A stretch of 64,000 bases of DNA from Gossypium raimondii (taxonomy: Eukaryota; Streptophyta; Magnoliopsida; Malvales; Malvaceae), in contig NC_068566.1 of NCBI RefSeq assembly GCF_025698545.1, positions 41,953,192 through 42,017,191 of the forward strand, in the 5' to 3' direction. Under the pieces are notes generated by a model. The model saw nothing but the letters and a program-made list of their open reading frames with translations, searched no databases and was not told the DNA's origin. Below are positions 34,474-46,419 of this stretch, one piece after another (the first letter of the stretch is position 1; each line of letters opens with the position of its first letter). Both the position numbers and the translations under genes were made by a program.

Positions 34474-37111
34474 TGATGAAAAAGCCAAAGACGCTCAAAT
34501 AATTTCCGATCTCAGACTCATTGTGCGTGGAAGGCAAAGCTGGAAGGTCGCATTAAACACCGCCATTTTCCTGAAGACCCACCACGTCGAGGAAGTCTTG
34601 ATCCAAACCTTGGACGACCCGAGGTTAGCTTTACGGTTCTTTAACTTCCTAGGACTTCACAAAGGCTTCCACCACTCGGCCGAGTCGTTTTGCGTGTTGA
34701 TTCACGCTTTGCTCAACGTTAATCTCTTTTGGCCCGCCTCTTCGCTTTTGCAGACGCTTTTGCTTCGTGGGTTGAGTCCGAGTGAGGCCTTTGAAGCTCT
34801 TTGGAAGGCTCATGAGAAATGTAAGTTCCATTCGAGTTTGGGTTTTGATTTGTTGATCCAACACTATGTGCAGAATAGGAGAGCTTTTGATGCTTTAATG
34901 GTATTTAGATTAATGAGGAAGTTTGATTGTCGTTTGCTGCCTCAAATTAGGACCCTAAGTGCTCTTTTGAACGACTTAGCGAAAATTAGACAGTTTGGCA
35001 TTGTTTTGGAAGTGTTTGATGAGATTGTGAAAGCTGGTATTAGGCCTGATATTTTTATATACACGGTGGTGATCCGAAGTTTTTGCGAATCGAAGGATTT
35101 TGTTAGAGCTTGTGAAATGATTCATCAAATGGAGTCGAACGTGGCCGAGTTGAATGTGGTGGTGTACAATGTGCTTATCCATGGGCTTTGTAAGAATCAT
35201 GGGGTGTGGGAGGCAGTTGAGGTTAAGAATGGATTGGTTAAACGGGGATTGAGAGCAGATATTATCACGTATAATACGTTAGTCCTTGGCTTATGCAGAT
35301 TGGAACAATTTGATGTTGCCGTAGAGTTGATGGATGAGATGATAAAGTTGGGTTTTGTTCCGAGTGAAGCCGTAGTTACAAGTCTGGTTGAGGGGCTGAG
35401 GAGGAAGGGGAAGGTTGAAGATGCTCTTAGTTTGGTAAAGAAAGTAGGGGAAATTGGGTTAGCACCTAATTTGTTTGTTTACAATGCATTGATCAATTCA
35501 TTATGCAAAAATGGGAAATTTGATGAAGCCGAGTTGCTTTACAATGAAATGGAAAGCAAGGGTTTGCATGCGAATGATGTTACTTTCTCTATTTTGATTG
35601 ATTCATTTTGTAGAAGAGGTGAAATGGATATTGCACTTAGCTTTCTTAGTAAAATGAGAGAGGCGGGAATAAAAGTGACGGTCTATCCCTATAATTCTTT
35701 GATCAGTGGGTACTGCAAGTTAGGGAATTTGTGTTTAGCAGAGTCTTTTTTCAATGAGATGATTAACAACAGATTGCAGCCAACTGTGATTACTTACACA
35801 TCGTTGTTGAGTGGATATTGCAATGAAGGAAAATTGCATAAGGCGTTTAGGCTATATCATGAGATGACAGGGAAGGCAATTGCTCCGAACACTTATACAT
35901 ATACTGCTCTTATATCCGGTCTTTGTCGAGCAAATATGATGGTGGAGGCAGTTAGATTGTTTGGTCAAATGGTAGAGAGAAACATTATGCCAAATGAGGT
36001 GACATATAATGTTCTAATTGAGGGATACTGCAAGGACGGTAACATGGTAAAAGCCTTTGAATTGTTCGGCGAAATGGTGGACAAAGGTCTTGTGCCTGAT
36101 TCGTATACTTATAGATCTTTAATAAGTGGTCTTTGTTCTGTTGGTAGAGTGTCGGAAGCCAAAGAGTTCCTGGATGGTCTTCACAGAGATCACCGTAAGT
36201 TGAATGAGATGTGTTATAGTGCACTATTACATGGTTATTGCAAGGAAGGGAAAATAGAGGACGCATTGAGGACTTGTCGTGAGATGGTTGCACGAGGCAT
36301 TGATATGGATCTCGTGTGTTATGGCATACTTATTGATGGAACTCTAAAACAGCATGATACAAGAAGGTTACTTGTGCTCCTAAAGGAGATGGACGATCAA
36401 GGATTGAGCCCTGACAATGTGATATACACAAGCATGATAGATGCAAACAGTAAAGTGGGAAATCTTAGGGAGGCTTTCGGGCTCTGGGATATTATGATCG
36501 GTGAAGGATGCATCCCTAATGTTGTTACATATACTGCTCTGATAAATGGCTTATGTAAGGCTGGTTTCATTGATAAAGCTGAGCTTCTTTGTAAAGAAAT
36601 GCTGGTTAGTAATTTGCTCCCGAACCAGATAACATATGGATGTTTCATCGATCGGCTTGCCGAGGAAGGGAATATGGACAAAGCTGTAGAGCTTCACAAT
36701 GCAATTGTTAAAGGAGTTTTAGCTAACACAGTCACGTACAATATACTTATCCGTGGCTTTTGCAAGTTAGGAAGACTTGAGGAGGCTATGGAGCTTTTAG
36801 TTGGAATGGCTGACAACGGTATTCTCCCGGATTGTATTACTTATTCAACTATAATATACGAGCACTGTAGAAGAGGTAGTTTACACGAAGCTATTCGGTT
36901 GTGGGACTCTATGCTAAATAAGGGTATAATGCCAGATACATTGGCATATAATTTTTTGATACACGGCTGTTGTGTTGCTGGAGAACTGAACAAGGCATTC
37001 GAATTGCGCGATGACATGTTCAGAAGAGGTGTTAAGCCAAGTAAGGTTACACATGATATTCTTGCTCGTGGAAATCATTCGAAGAATTCGTATGAGAATG
37101 TCGATCAGTAA
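34379..37111 (+). CDS. P-class pentatricopeptide repeat protein, At5g59900-like
   Basis: Intronless, 910 aa, matching the size and layout of Arabidopsis At5g59900 as I recall it. The N-terminus (MKLYPSHRPLKIPIIFSKQR) is basic and lacks acidic residues, as in organelle transit peptides, probably mitochondrial. From about residue 190 to the end there are about 20 tandem 35-residue PPR motifs of the form VxYNxLIxGxCKxGxxxxAxxLxxEMxxxGxxPD. No C-terminal E or DYW domain is present, so it is P-class. Family knowledge: such proteins bind organelle RNA one base per repeat and act in RNA stabilisation, splicing or translation. The target is unknown. The frame is undamaged. Confidence 0.93.
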   Translation: MKLYPSHRPLKIPIIFSKQRFCATPKVSPQDNDEKAKDAQIISDLRLIVRGRQSWKVALNTAIFLKTHHVEEVLIQTLDDPRLALRFFNFLGLHKGFHHSAESFCVLIHALLNVNLFWPASSLLQTLLLRGLSPSEAFEALWKAHEKCKFHSSLGFDLLIQHYVQNRRAFDALMVFRLMRKFDCRLLPQIRTLSALLNDLAKIRQFGIVLEVFDEIVKAGIRPDIFIYTVVIRSFCESKDFVRACEMIHQMESNVAELNVVVYNVLIHGLCKNHGVWEAVEVKNGLVKRGLRADIITYNTLVLGLCRLEQFDVAVELMDEMIKLGFVPSEAVVTSLVEGLRRKGKVEDALSLVKKVGEIGLAPNLFVYNALINSLCKNGKFDEAELLYNEMESKGLHANDVTFSILIDSFCRRGEMDIALSFLSKMREAGIKVTVYPYNSLISGYCKLGNLCLAESFFNEMINNRLQPTVITYTSLLSGYCNEGKLHKAFRLYHEMTGKAIAPNTYTYTALISGLCRANMMVEAVRLFGQMVERNIMPNEVTYNVLIEGYCKDGNMVKAFELFGEMVDKGLVPDSYTYRSLISGLCSVGRVSEAKEFLDGLHRDHRKLNEMCYSALLHGYCKEGKIEDALRTCREMVARGIDMDLVCYGILIDGTLKQHDTRRLLVLLKEMDDQGLSPDNVIYTSMIDANSKVGNLREAFGLWDIMIGEGCIPNVVTYTALINGLCKAGFIDKAELLCKEMLVSNLLPNQITYGCFIDRLAEEGNMDKAVELHNAIVKGVLANTVTYNILIRGFCKLGRLEEAMELLVGMADNGILPDCITYSTIIYEHCRRGSLHEAIRLWDSMLNKGIMPDTLAYNFLIHGCCVAGELNKAFELRDDMFRRGVKPSKVTHDILARGNHSKNSYENVDQ

Positions 37112-39246
37112 TCTTCTTGGAAAATGGTTTTAACGATACAAAATTATAAGGGAAACTGAACAGGGACCTGTTGTTATGGGGGTTGCCTTAATGGAAAGTA
37201 TGGTTTACACTTGGTTATCTTCGAAACTGAAGGCGGTTGGACGAAGTTTAGGCAAAGATTCGGTCCGATATAGCTGGAAAAGATTAAGATTACTAGTCTT
37301 CTTGTATAGGGTACCTTGTGAACTGAGAAGATTGTGGCATATGGCTGATGGATGGCAAAGAGTTCACCTAAAGCCTTACCATTCGTTCAATGATAATAAA
37401 ATCTTTACCATTTAATTTGATCATTTGTAAATTGAAGTAGGTTAGAATATGTAGTTAGTCCCTGTACTTCTACAAAATTTGAATTTTAGTCTCTGAACTT
37501 TAAAAGTTAAAAAAATTCAATCGTTTTACTTTTTCAGTTTGAAATCCTAGTCCAATCATTATTGATGTTAGTAGTTTCTGGCAAATTTTGTTAACATGTT
37601 TATTTCACGATAATCATGTTAAATAGATAAATTTTGATACAAATATGCAAACAAAGTTGATGATTGGGTTGAGATTGTTAGATTAGAAAAGTAGGATTTA
37701 TTTTTAACTTTTGAAGTATAGACTAAAGCTCAAATTTTATCAAAATACAAGGACTAGTAGCATATTTAACCATTGAAGTAACAAGCACGACAAGGATCTC
37801 ACTTCCCCTTTTTGTTAGTACTTTGGGGCATTTAATGTGAAAATGAGCTTTGTTCTAGTACTTTTTGAATTTGTTAATTTTAGTGCCTATATTTTTTGAA
37901 AGTTCTAAATTTAAGTCTTAACCCAAGTAGTAATAATTAAATCCGTTTGATTAAATTCAAATTCTAATCTTGTACTACTCGTACAGTTGTAGATTTATCT
38001 ATATTCTTTAATTGGATCATTCTAATTTCCTTTGCTTTTTAAAATTTGAAATTTTAGTCTTAACACAAATGTATGTTGTTAAACCATTAATTGAATTATT
38101 AATTGAGTAATATGCATAAATAACAAGTTGATATTTCATTGTACATATGATAATATGTTTGTTGCATTAGATTTTAGGAATAGCAAAATTTAATGAATTT
38201 AATAGTTATTGTTTGATGAGGAATTTTTAAATTTGAAAAATATAAAAATTAAAAATAACTAAATTATAGTATAAAGAATAAATCCATAATTCTTACAAAT
38301 TACAAAAACTAATAATCAAAGCTACGGATTCTACCATATCATAAAATTGAAATTACCCTAATTTGGAGAAAGCTAGGAAAGGAAAACTAAGAAAAAAATT
38401 AAGACGTAAAATACCTTTTACCCTCTCTATCTTTTTAAAATAATTTTATAAAAACGTCATCAGTGTAAAATTTCATTATAATTAATGATTTCTTTTCCTT
38501 TCTACTATTTAGTCAAACAAAAATAATTAAAATTAATTCACTTTCCTTTCTTTTACTAATTTTAAATATCCAAACAATATAATATATAATCAAGATTAAG
38601 ATTAATTCAAATTCTAAATTTCTTTCATTAAATTGAAAAATATGATATAAGTTCTTATACTCCTTGTAAATTTGAAATTTAATTCATATAATTTTATTCT
38701 TAGACATTTAGTCATACATTTTCAAATTTTAAAATTCCAGTTCAAGTATTAACATTGTTAACAACTAAATTAAATTTTAAAAATAAAATAAAATTCCTAA
38801 AAATAAAAATACAAAAATTGTGAAGAGTATTTTTAGTTTTATCAATTTTTAGGATTGATTAGGCTGAGTTTTTGAGATCGTGTTAAAATAGATAGGTCTA
38901 ATATCACATCGGGCTTGCGCAATATTCACGAGTATGAGTAACCAACCTGATATGCAATGGAAAAAACCCCTCAAAAAGGAGTGCTTCATATACTATTGAA
39001 GAAGATGAGACTTTTGTTTATCGACTCAACTGTAAGACACCCCGTCCGATAACTTTGAGACATGCATAACAGAATCATAAGATTCAAATGGAAATTGCTA
39101 AACTTGTTCTAGACAAAGACTTGGATATAACATCTAAACAACAAACCAAAATCATACCACCCCACCAAACTATTAACATTTCACTTGAAACAAAAGCAGA
39201 AAGCATTTTACCATCTCCATTATTCCTGCCACTTGGAGATGCCAAT
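37112..39246. other. PPR 3' flank and AT-rich intergenic region
   Basis: The frame at 37176-37415 follows the PPR stop closely and has no domain. I take it as 3' UTR. From about 37430 the sequence is AT-rich with repeats of the TTTAGTCCYTGNACTT type common in plant intergenic DNA. The part next to 39246 is presumed ADF 3' UTR. Confidence 0.5.
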
Positions 39247-41222
39247 TTAGTTGGCACGGCTTCGAATAACATCAAGTCCCATCTCAGTCGGGTCAGTTGC
39301 CTGCAGCTCTACTTGAATACCGTCCAACTCTCTCTTGAACCTGTCCTTTGAGCTTGCATAAATCATCTTGCTTCTCACCCTTGAGGTGTCAGGAGACCTT
39401 CAAATAAACAATAAAAAACATGAACAGCAATGACTAGAATGTACAATGCTTGAGAATAATAGGCAAAAGCACTAATAGTTTTAAGCACATAACACATACC
39501 ATGCAATGAAGAAAATCCTGCTTTTTTGGCAATTCTCAGCAGTCACAAAGTCAAAATCATAGACAGCATACCGACATTCGTCAGCAGGGAGGCTTGAAGT
39601 GAAATCATCATAGCTTTGACTTGGCTCACCAAGCTTTTCCACAACAACCTGCTTCTGTTTCTCCTCAATCTTGAATACTATGTAGCGGTATGTTCTTTTG
39701 GCCTTTAACTCAAGGAACTTCAGTTTGCAGTCATCATGCACAGCCATTCCAGACGCTGCATTAGCCTGTAATGGAAAGGTTCAAGGAATACATAAGATTC
39801 CATACAACAATGACCCAATTTTTTATTTTTATTTTTTTGAGGGCACAAATACAAGAACATAACAATTACATATACGAATAATATAAATCCAAATAACTGT
39901 AATTAGAATCAATAACTGTACAATGGATTGATAACCGGAATATCTCTAAACATAGACCAAAATAAATCTAGACAAGGCCCACACATGATAGGATTTAAAC
40001 CAGATATATATAAAGAGAGCACAAACAGTGTTTACAAAGGTTGGACTCGAGATCACTCCCATTGGCTAGAATTCCCAAGAAATGAAATCATAATTAGGCT
40101 AATTAAAAAAAAAATCATATGTTCTTGAGTTCTCTCTCCCATTTAGAAAAAAGAACATAAAGACGGATCAATGACTCAAAACAACCGGGTCAACCAAATT
40201 GATCCAATCCCACTTTTTTTTTTCACTGTTTTGACAATGAACCATAAATTTTGAAACAACATTCTTAAAAATTTAACAGGTGTAAATGCAATATCCCAAT
40301 CTTAGAGTATTAACCAACTGGGGCCACTCTAAGAGATGAATCCGATTACTTTCTTTGTGATAAAGTCAAGCAGCAACAACACCAATAATAATAAAAGTAG
40401 TTGAGATGGCATGTCACAGGTCATCAATAGGAAATCGCTTCACCAGTGATGCACATCCGCTTGTGGGGATAAAAAAGAATGAATTAAACAATATTTTTTA
40501 AATTTAAAAAACGTCATCTATCAGCGATGGACACTAGAAAAATGATCAAAATGAATCCATTAGAAAGCAAAAGCTAAAAAAGATAATGGATTAGAAAGAA
40601 AAAGAAAATCATTACAATTCGATAAACAGTTCGTTAAGCATTGTAAATCATAACGTTTATTAATATCTCAATTCAAACACAAAATTTCAAAGGAATCCGA
40701 ATGGTAGATCCATGAAGATTAAGTTAAGCATTTTTATCTATAATAATTTCTCAAAATCTATATAGTGTATTGATCCGTTAAACATATTTAAGTTATAACG
40801 CTTATTAATATATGAGTTCAAAACCAAATTTTCAAAGGAACCGTAATAGTAGATCCATGAAGATTAAGTTAAGCATTGTTTTTATCTATAATAAGTTCTC
40901 GTTCAAGTTTAACAATCCAAAACGTCAATACAGCATCGAGCAGAAGATCGAACAATAATCGAAGCATGAAAACATTCATAACTATCATCATTAAACCAAA
41001 AAGCAAATCCAGCAACAACCAAAAAAAAAAAAAAGATTCAGACTATGCCAATCAGCAGAAACACAGAGTTCTACGTTCAATGTAAATAATAAATCAGATC
41101 TAAAAAATTTAAATGTTCTACTCAAGTCAAAGAAAGACAGATCGAAGACAAAGACTTGAACTGAAAATGGAAAAGAAAATAGCAGAAAAAAATTAAAAAA
41201 ATGAAAAGAAAAAACTCACCAT
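39247..41222 (-). CDS. ADF: Actin-depolymerizing factor (ADF/cofilin)
   Basis: Three coding exons on the minus strand: 41222-41220 (only the ATG, followed by donor GTGAGT), 39765-39500 and 39397-39247. The total is 420 nt, giving 139 aa, the standard plant ADF length. The protein begins [18 protein letters not shown], has the ADF-H core ([38 protein letters not shown]) and the long actin-binding helix region [21 protein letters not shown] single-ATG first exon followed by a long intron (here 1,454 bp) is typical of plant ADF genes, where intron 1 often boosts expression. The protein severs and depolymerises actin filaments in the cytoplasm. The subclass is not determined. Confidence 0.95.
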
Positions 41223-42235
41223 GGCTTCTTCTCTAGGTAGAGCTTACAGAGAGAAAATCTAGGGCAACAAAAATATCCAAAATTAAAAATGAGAGAGGGA
41301 ATTATTGGGCTTTCTCAAAGAGACTGTGAGCGATAATAAATTTCTAGTTCTTTTTTGAATTTTTTTTCCTTTCTTTTTTGTGCTGAAGTGAAATATTTTA
41401 GTGGTTTTAATTATTTATTTATATATTCTTTTTGGGGTTCCACTCCGCTCCATATCATGATGGAGATCGTGCGAGACAACGAAGACAGAAAAAGTATCTT
41501 GTCCACTGATAAAAAGACACGTGTATTAAGTTAAAATGTTTGATTTGCCCCCAATACAAGGTTCTTTTCGCGGTCGGCTACTCGGTTTTTTCGACACGGA
41601 AAGAACTTGGATTTCCCACATAGACATAGTAAGATGAGCCCAATACAAATATATCTCGGAAAGCAAGCCCAACGTACCCTTAAAAAGGGTTGGCATATAT
41701 ATGAATTATAACTATGACTTTAATTGAAAAAGTAAAAAAATAAAATAAAAATAATGTGCCAGTTTATTATAGGTAAAAATGACATTACTGCTCAAAATGA
41801 TGGTTCATGGCTATGAATGCCAGGCTTCTTCTTGCACTATCAAAATCCTTTAGTTAAACCAAATCTAAACAGGGTGGATGTAAAATTCTGTTCTCTTATG
41901 AACAGCAAAGATCAACTAATCAAATGTTATACATTGTATGATTATTATTTTTAACAATTTTATTATAAATTCTGATTATATTTGTTTTTTGATACAATAT
42001 TTAGAATTATCCACGACACTCCTCAATCCATAAATAATAGGATAATACAATCTTCAGCGCACTCGAACTTACATTCACCTACTTTGACAATAATGCTCAT
42101 GTCAATCCAATATATTGATATTGTATAGTAACCTTCATTCAGTTTCTATTTTGTAACCATCCTTTACATCTTTATAACTGAAAAAGGCTTGGTTTTTAGC
42201 CGTGAGTTTCCTGCGAGGTTCTTATAACTGAAGAA
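41223..42235. other. ADF 5' UTR/promoter and intergenic region
   Basis: The first about 150 bp upstream of the ATG are the ADF leader and promoter (minus strand). Farther out, AT-rich DNA includes an ACACGTG E-box-like motif at about 41518. No gene is visible. Confidence 0.4.
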
Positions 42236-42359
42236 GGTAATAGTGCCAGGTCTTTTTTTGGCTGAGTAGAGAGGTTTACTTTGTTTCTTGGTGGTCATAA
42301 TCTTTCTTGGTTCAATCTTTGAAAGATCAGTCTTAATGGTTCCAGAAGTAGGTTCTGGT
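42236..42359. repeat. Dispersed 125-bp repeat, copy 1
   Basis: Nearly identical (about three mismatches) to 56220-56343. Begins GGTAATAGTGCCAG and ends GGTTCTGGT. On the minus strand it reads as a lysine-rich segment with KKQSKPLYSAKKR, so it may be a captured exon. The source gene is not recognised. Confidence 0.75.
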
Positions 42360-42360
42360 C

Positions 42361-43541
42361 ATGGTGGAAATTCTTGCAACATGGCCTTGGTCTCATTGTA
42401 AGCTATCAATTCGACAACCTCCAACCCGACCAGCATCTGTCTTCTATCCTTCCGCTATGATGAATGTGCTTTGCAAGCAATGTGACAAATACCTTGGCGA
42501 GAGATTAGTAAGTTTTTTTGCACTAACTATACCTTTCATTTGGTTAAAATTTGTTATTACTCCCTCTATTATATGTGAGTTGTAAATTTAATCTTTGTAA
42601 TTTAATTTGGTAATTTTTAATTCTTATTCTTTTTAAAATTGAAATTTAAATCTTGATCAAATTGTAGCTATTGAAATCATTAAGTTTTGTTACTTTTAAA
42701 AGAAAAATATTAAAACATATAATCATACGTGTAATGTCATTATAGTTTGATAAAATGGATTTAACTATTGCGTTTATGTCAAGACTAAAATTTCAAAATT
42801 TGAAAAGTATAAGGACTAAAATGATCAAATTGAAAATATAGATCAAATCTACAACTTTATGGATAGTACAAGACTAATAACGAAATTAAGTACTACCCAT
42901 TTGGGTTAAAACTAAAATTTTAAAATAAAATGTATATATATATATATATATATATATAGACTAAAATTGACCAATTCAAAAGTATATGGATTAATATCAA
43001 CCAAGTAAGATAAAATCAACAAAATACAAAGATTAACGACAAAATTAATCATTCTAACTTTTTCTATTAAGACATTTGGTTCCCGTCCTATGTAAATCAA
43101 TCATATTTTATAATTATTGATTTTGTTTATATATTATTTGTGGTTGCATATATTTAACATAAAATTGTCTTTCATTTACTATTTTCAGGTTACGGGCGTT
43201 ACGGCTGGAGTTGGATTGCCCCGGCTGCCTATAGGGTCGAGCACAGAACAAAAGTTTATGTTGAATCCGTAAGTTTTTTCTTGTTTAATTATTATTTTAA
43301 TCTCTCTATCGATTTAGTTTTTTTACATTAATTTTATATAATTTAGTCACTACTTAAAATTGATTTTTCTTGTTATAGAAATGGATTTTTCTTGAAATAA
43401 TTTTAAGTATTCATTTGACATAAAATTTATTATATAAGTTGAATATGAAAATGGTGGCTTTGCAGGGGGGAGTTGCTGTATTGGAACGGAAGCCGGTTGA
43501 CTTATGCTCTCACACTCAATCCAGTCTGTAACAACGAATAG
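42361..43541 (+). CDS. Truncated Yippee-like zinc-binding protein, paralogue A
   Basis: Three exons agree in phase: up to 42509, 43189-43268 and 43466-43541 (stop TAG). The first carries MMNVLCKQCDKYLGERL, the second C-x2-C knuckle with C-x4-G of the Yippee fold. The second gives VTGVTAGVGLPRLPIGSST and EQKFMLN. The third gives GELLYWNGSRLTYALTLNPV. The same three exons, diverged, appear in the complete gene at 53802-54877. The first knuckle and the membrane tail of that gene are missing here, and the 125-bp repeat abuts the 5' end, so this is probably a 5'-truncated duplicate. The start at 42361 is only the first ATG in frame. Confidence 0.5.
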
Positions 43542-44167
43542 TGAATTCTAAGCAAAGTAGGAATGCAATTTCAACAAGGAAAAGCAAGTGTTGCTGGTTT
43601 TTTTTTTCTTTTCATTTTAGCTTCTGTTTTTGGTCTAAGGGCCGAATGGTCATCAACGTACTGTAAATGTGAGGTTGGCTTCGTTAGTTTTTGAATGAGA
43701 TTGTGCAGTTAAAATAAGGATTTTACAGCCAGGCAACATTTTGTGCAGGGAAACTGTTCAAGTATCTTTGACGCGCTTTAGAACATATATAGTTTTACAT
43801 TTGTTTAATATATAAAACTTAATATCTATGTAGGAATTTTATTGTGACTTTTGGTGTGAGGAATATGTACCTAGACTGATTAAATGCCACTATGAAAAAA
43901 CCCTGCATACATTTGATGTAGTTAACATTGGTCATGGTCTTTGATATATATGCCTATAAACTCAAGTACCGTCGAATTTCACTTGAGTCCAGCTGTGTGG
44001 AGTTCGAATTCTGGTATTTATAAACTGTTCCCATACTGGAGCTGCAGCCTCCTTTGTACTATAAAAGAAAGTTTAACGTATATTAATGAAGCTCTATATA
44101 TGATATAAACAATGGTGGAGAAAAAGACTATCAACTACGTTTTAAAGCCATAAAGCTGCAAAGTCAT
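43542..44167. repeat. 3' flank of paralogue A with duplicated blocks
   Basis: 43730-43920 resembles the 3' region repeated at 44440, 45430 and 54950 (TTTACATTTGTTTAATATATAA block, then AAAAAACCCTGCATNCATTT). 43975-44165 resembles 53130-53335 (GAGTTCGAATNCTGGTATTTA, then GGTGGAGAAAAAGACTATCA). These tie the locus to the 53-55 kb locus by segmental duplication. Confidence 0.6.
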
Positions 44168-44604
44168 AAGTTTTTAATCCAAATTAATCCAATCAGCTTG
44201 TAATGTACTTATATACCTTTGAATAAGATTTAACATATTTTTGTCTCTCGTTTAGTTTTTTCAACCTATGGTTAGAGCTGGACAGTCCGATGTCCCTATG
44301 ATGTCGAGAAGGAGAAGAAGATTTATATTGCATATATAAGTTCCTTCATTTTATTACTTCTTTTTGGGTTGAAAAAGTTGGTTTTTGAATAAAAATGGCA
44401 GCTTGCAGGATTAGTAGCATACCTGCTGTTGGCTTTGGCAGTTAAAAACAAGGATTTTAAGGCCAAAGCCAACTTTTTTATGCATGGAAACTAATCAGGT
44501 GAGCATCTTTGATGTGCTATAAAACATTATTTTACATTTGTTTAGTATATAAATTGTTCATTTTTTTCCTTTCTCATAAAATTTAATATCTATGTGTAGA
44601 ATCC
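44168..44604 (+). pseudogene. Yippee-like gene fragment B
   Basis: Contains only the fourth-exon-like segment (44272-44337, reading GQSDVPMMSRRRRR) and a last-exon-like segment GLVAYLLLALAVKNK at about 44409, then the shared 3' region. No knuckle is present. About 95% identical by eye to fragment C. Confidence 0.55.
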
Positions 44605-45171
44605 TCTTGTCATATTTCTCAATTTGTGACTGATGCAGATGGGAATCTGGTTGACAATCCAGATTTTTTGCTATATAAACAGCAAGATAAGCTTCTGGCC
44701 TCCTGGTTACTTTCTACTGTATGTGATGAGAGTCTACTGTACTTGATAAATGCCAAAACTAGTTATGATGTAGTTATGACCACCGAAAGAAAGTTTACAA
44801 CTCATTCCAGTATTAAACTTTCAAGTCTCAGACACCTGCTGTATTTTCAAACGAAGGGGCAACTATCTATCAAAGAATATTTATTCAAGATCAAACACAT
44901 GTGTGATGTTCTGGCTGCAACTGGAACTGGCATTTCTGATCAAGAACAAGTTAGTATTGTTCTTGTTGGACTTGTAAATGACTATGAATCTGTTCGAGTT
45001 GCAGCCTCTGCAACTAATGTCTCTCTTGAGTTACTGAGATGTCGAGTGATTGTGAGTCCAGACAAAATGAATTTGTTAGTAATCTTCCTATGAAAGCTAA
45101 TGTAGCTCAGCAGGAAAAGAGTGATGAATCAGATCAGTCAAAGAGTTCAGACAAAATGAATTTGCAAAGCG
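44605..45171 (+). mobile_element. Ty1/copia gag fragment
   Basis: The frame at 44626-45093 encodes a copia-type gag segment (NPDFLLYKQQDKLLASWLLS, then SIKEYLFKIKHMCDVLAATG and VSIVLVGLVNDYESV), the UBN2-like region. It continues past a frame break to about 45150. There is no zinc knuckle, protease or LTR. A TCAGACAAAATGAATTTG-type direct repeat occurs at about 45059 and 45150. It lies exactly between fragments B and C. Confidence 0.8.
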
Positions 45172-45610
45172 ATTCGTTTTTAATCCAATTTAGTCCGACC
45201 AGCTTGTAATGTACTTATATACCTTTGAATAAGATGAACATATTTTTGTCTCTTGTTTAATATATTCAGCCTACGGTTATAGCTGGACAGCCCGATGTCC
45301 CTATGATGTCGAGAAGGAGAAGAAGGGTTATATTGCATATATAAGCTCCTTCATTTTATTACTTTTTTTGGGTTGAAAAAGTTGGTTTTTGAATAAAAAT
45401 GGCAGCTTGCAGGATTAGTAGCATACCTGCTGTTGGCTTTGGCAGTTAAAAACAAGGGTTTTAAGGCCAAAGCCAGCTTTTTTATGCATGGAAACTAATC
45501 AGGTGAGCATCTTTGATGTGCTATAAAACATTATTTTACATTTGTTTAGTATATAAATTGTTGATTTTTTTTTCTTTCTCATGAAATTTAATATCTATGT
45601 ATGTATTTTG
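45172..45610 (+). pseudogene. Yippee-like gene fragment C
   Basis: Tandem copy of fragment B: GQPDVPMMSRRRRRVILHI at about 45281, then GLVAYLLLALAVKNKGF at about 45414, then the shared 3' region. Lacks the zinc knuckles. Confidence 0.55.
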
Positions 45611-45783
45611 TTTGTAGCATTTAGTGTTAGTAATATGCTTGATCAAGGCCTAAGCTGAGTAATGCCACTGTAAAAAGCCTGCATTTTATGTTGGGTCAAG
45701 GTCGAATTTCACTTCACTCTAGCTTTTTGCAATTGACTATGCTTATGACAATCATCAATCACCTACAAATGGAAAGTTCAACA
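45611..45783. other. Short spacer before the Mutator-like element
   Basis: Tail of the shared 3' region (TGCCACTGTAAAAAGCCTGC) and unannotated sequence up to the target duplication TATTTTTTAG. Confidence 0.4.
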
Positions 45784-45793
45784 TATTTTTTAG

Positions 45794-45955
45794 GGTTTTT
45801 TTACACAAATAGTATAGAAAAAAAAATACTAAAATAGGATGTCAGAACAAAATTTACCAAAATAGATTACTTTTTCAGTAGAGCCTATTAGATAGGCGCC
45901 AATGAATAAAATAATAATAAATTTTTTGAATAAAATATAATTTTATACTTTTTTT
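45794..45955. repeat. Left terminal inverted repeat of the Mutator-like element
   Basis: Matches the right TIR in inverse through the ATTAGATAGGCGCCAATGAA block and the following AATAAAATATAATTTTATAC. Inner edge approximate. Confidence 0.85.
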
Positions 45956-46419
45956 AATATTTTTTTAAAAAAATACGGGTTAAAATACGGCCGGGTCGGG
46001 TCGGGTCGGGTGGCGCCTATCTAGTAGGCGCCAATGAAGGAGCCTCATGGAGAGGCGCCAATTGTGCCCTCTGCCCACCGTTGCAGCCCCTGCATGCTGC
46101 TGCATGTGTTGTCCCTTCATGCTTTTTTTCTTTTGCCTATAAGTAATTGCAAATGATCCCAACGCCACACGGTAGAGAAAAAAAAAAGAGAGAAAGGAGA
46201 AGAAGAGAAAGAGAAAAAGAAGAAGAGAAGAAGAAGAAGAAAGAAGAAAAAAAGGTAATGTATTTTTTTAATAAATAATTTTGTTTATAATTTAAAAGTT
46301 TATAGTTTGTGAATTTTTAGGATATATTTTAGAAGATATTGTGAATTTTTGTTATTAATTATTAATTATAAATTATCTATATTTAGTGTTTATAGTTTAG
46401 ATTAGAATTTTGTATGAAT

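Noticed and set aside
37176-37415. 79-residue frame just after the PPR gene
   Set aside because: No PPR or other domain; best explained as 3' UTR.
43189-43268. Reading paralogue A exon 2 in the frame giving GRYGWSWIAPAAYRVE
   Set aside because: It does not fit the phases of the neighbouring exons, whereas the VTGVTAGVGLPRLP frame joins both sides and matches exon 4 of gene D.
44168-45610. Complete copia element with 435-bp LTRs
   Set aside because: The flanking repeats lack TG...CA ends and contain exon pieces shared with the Yippee-like genes.
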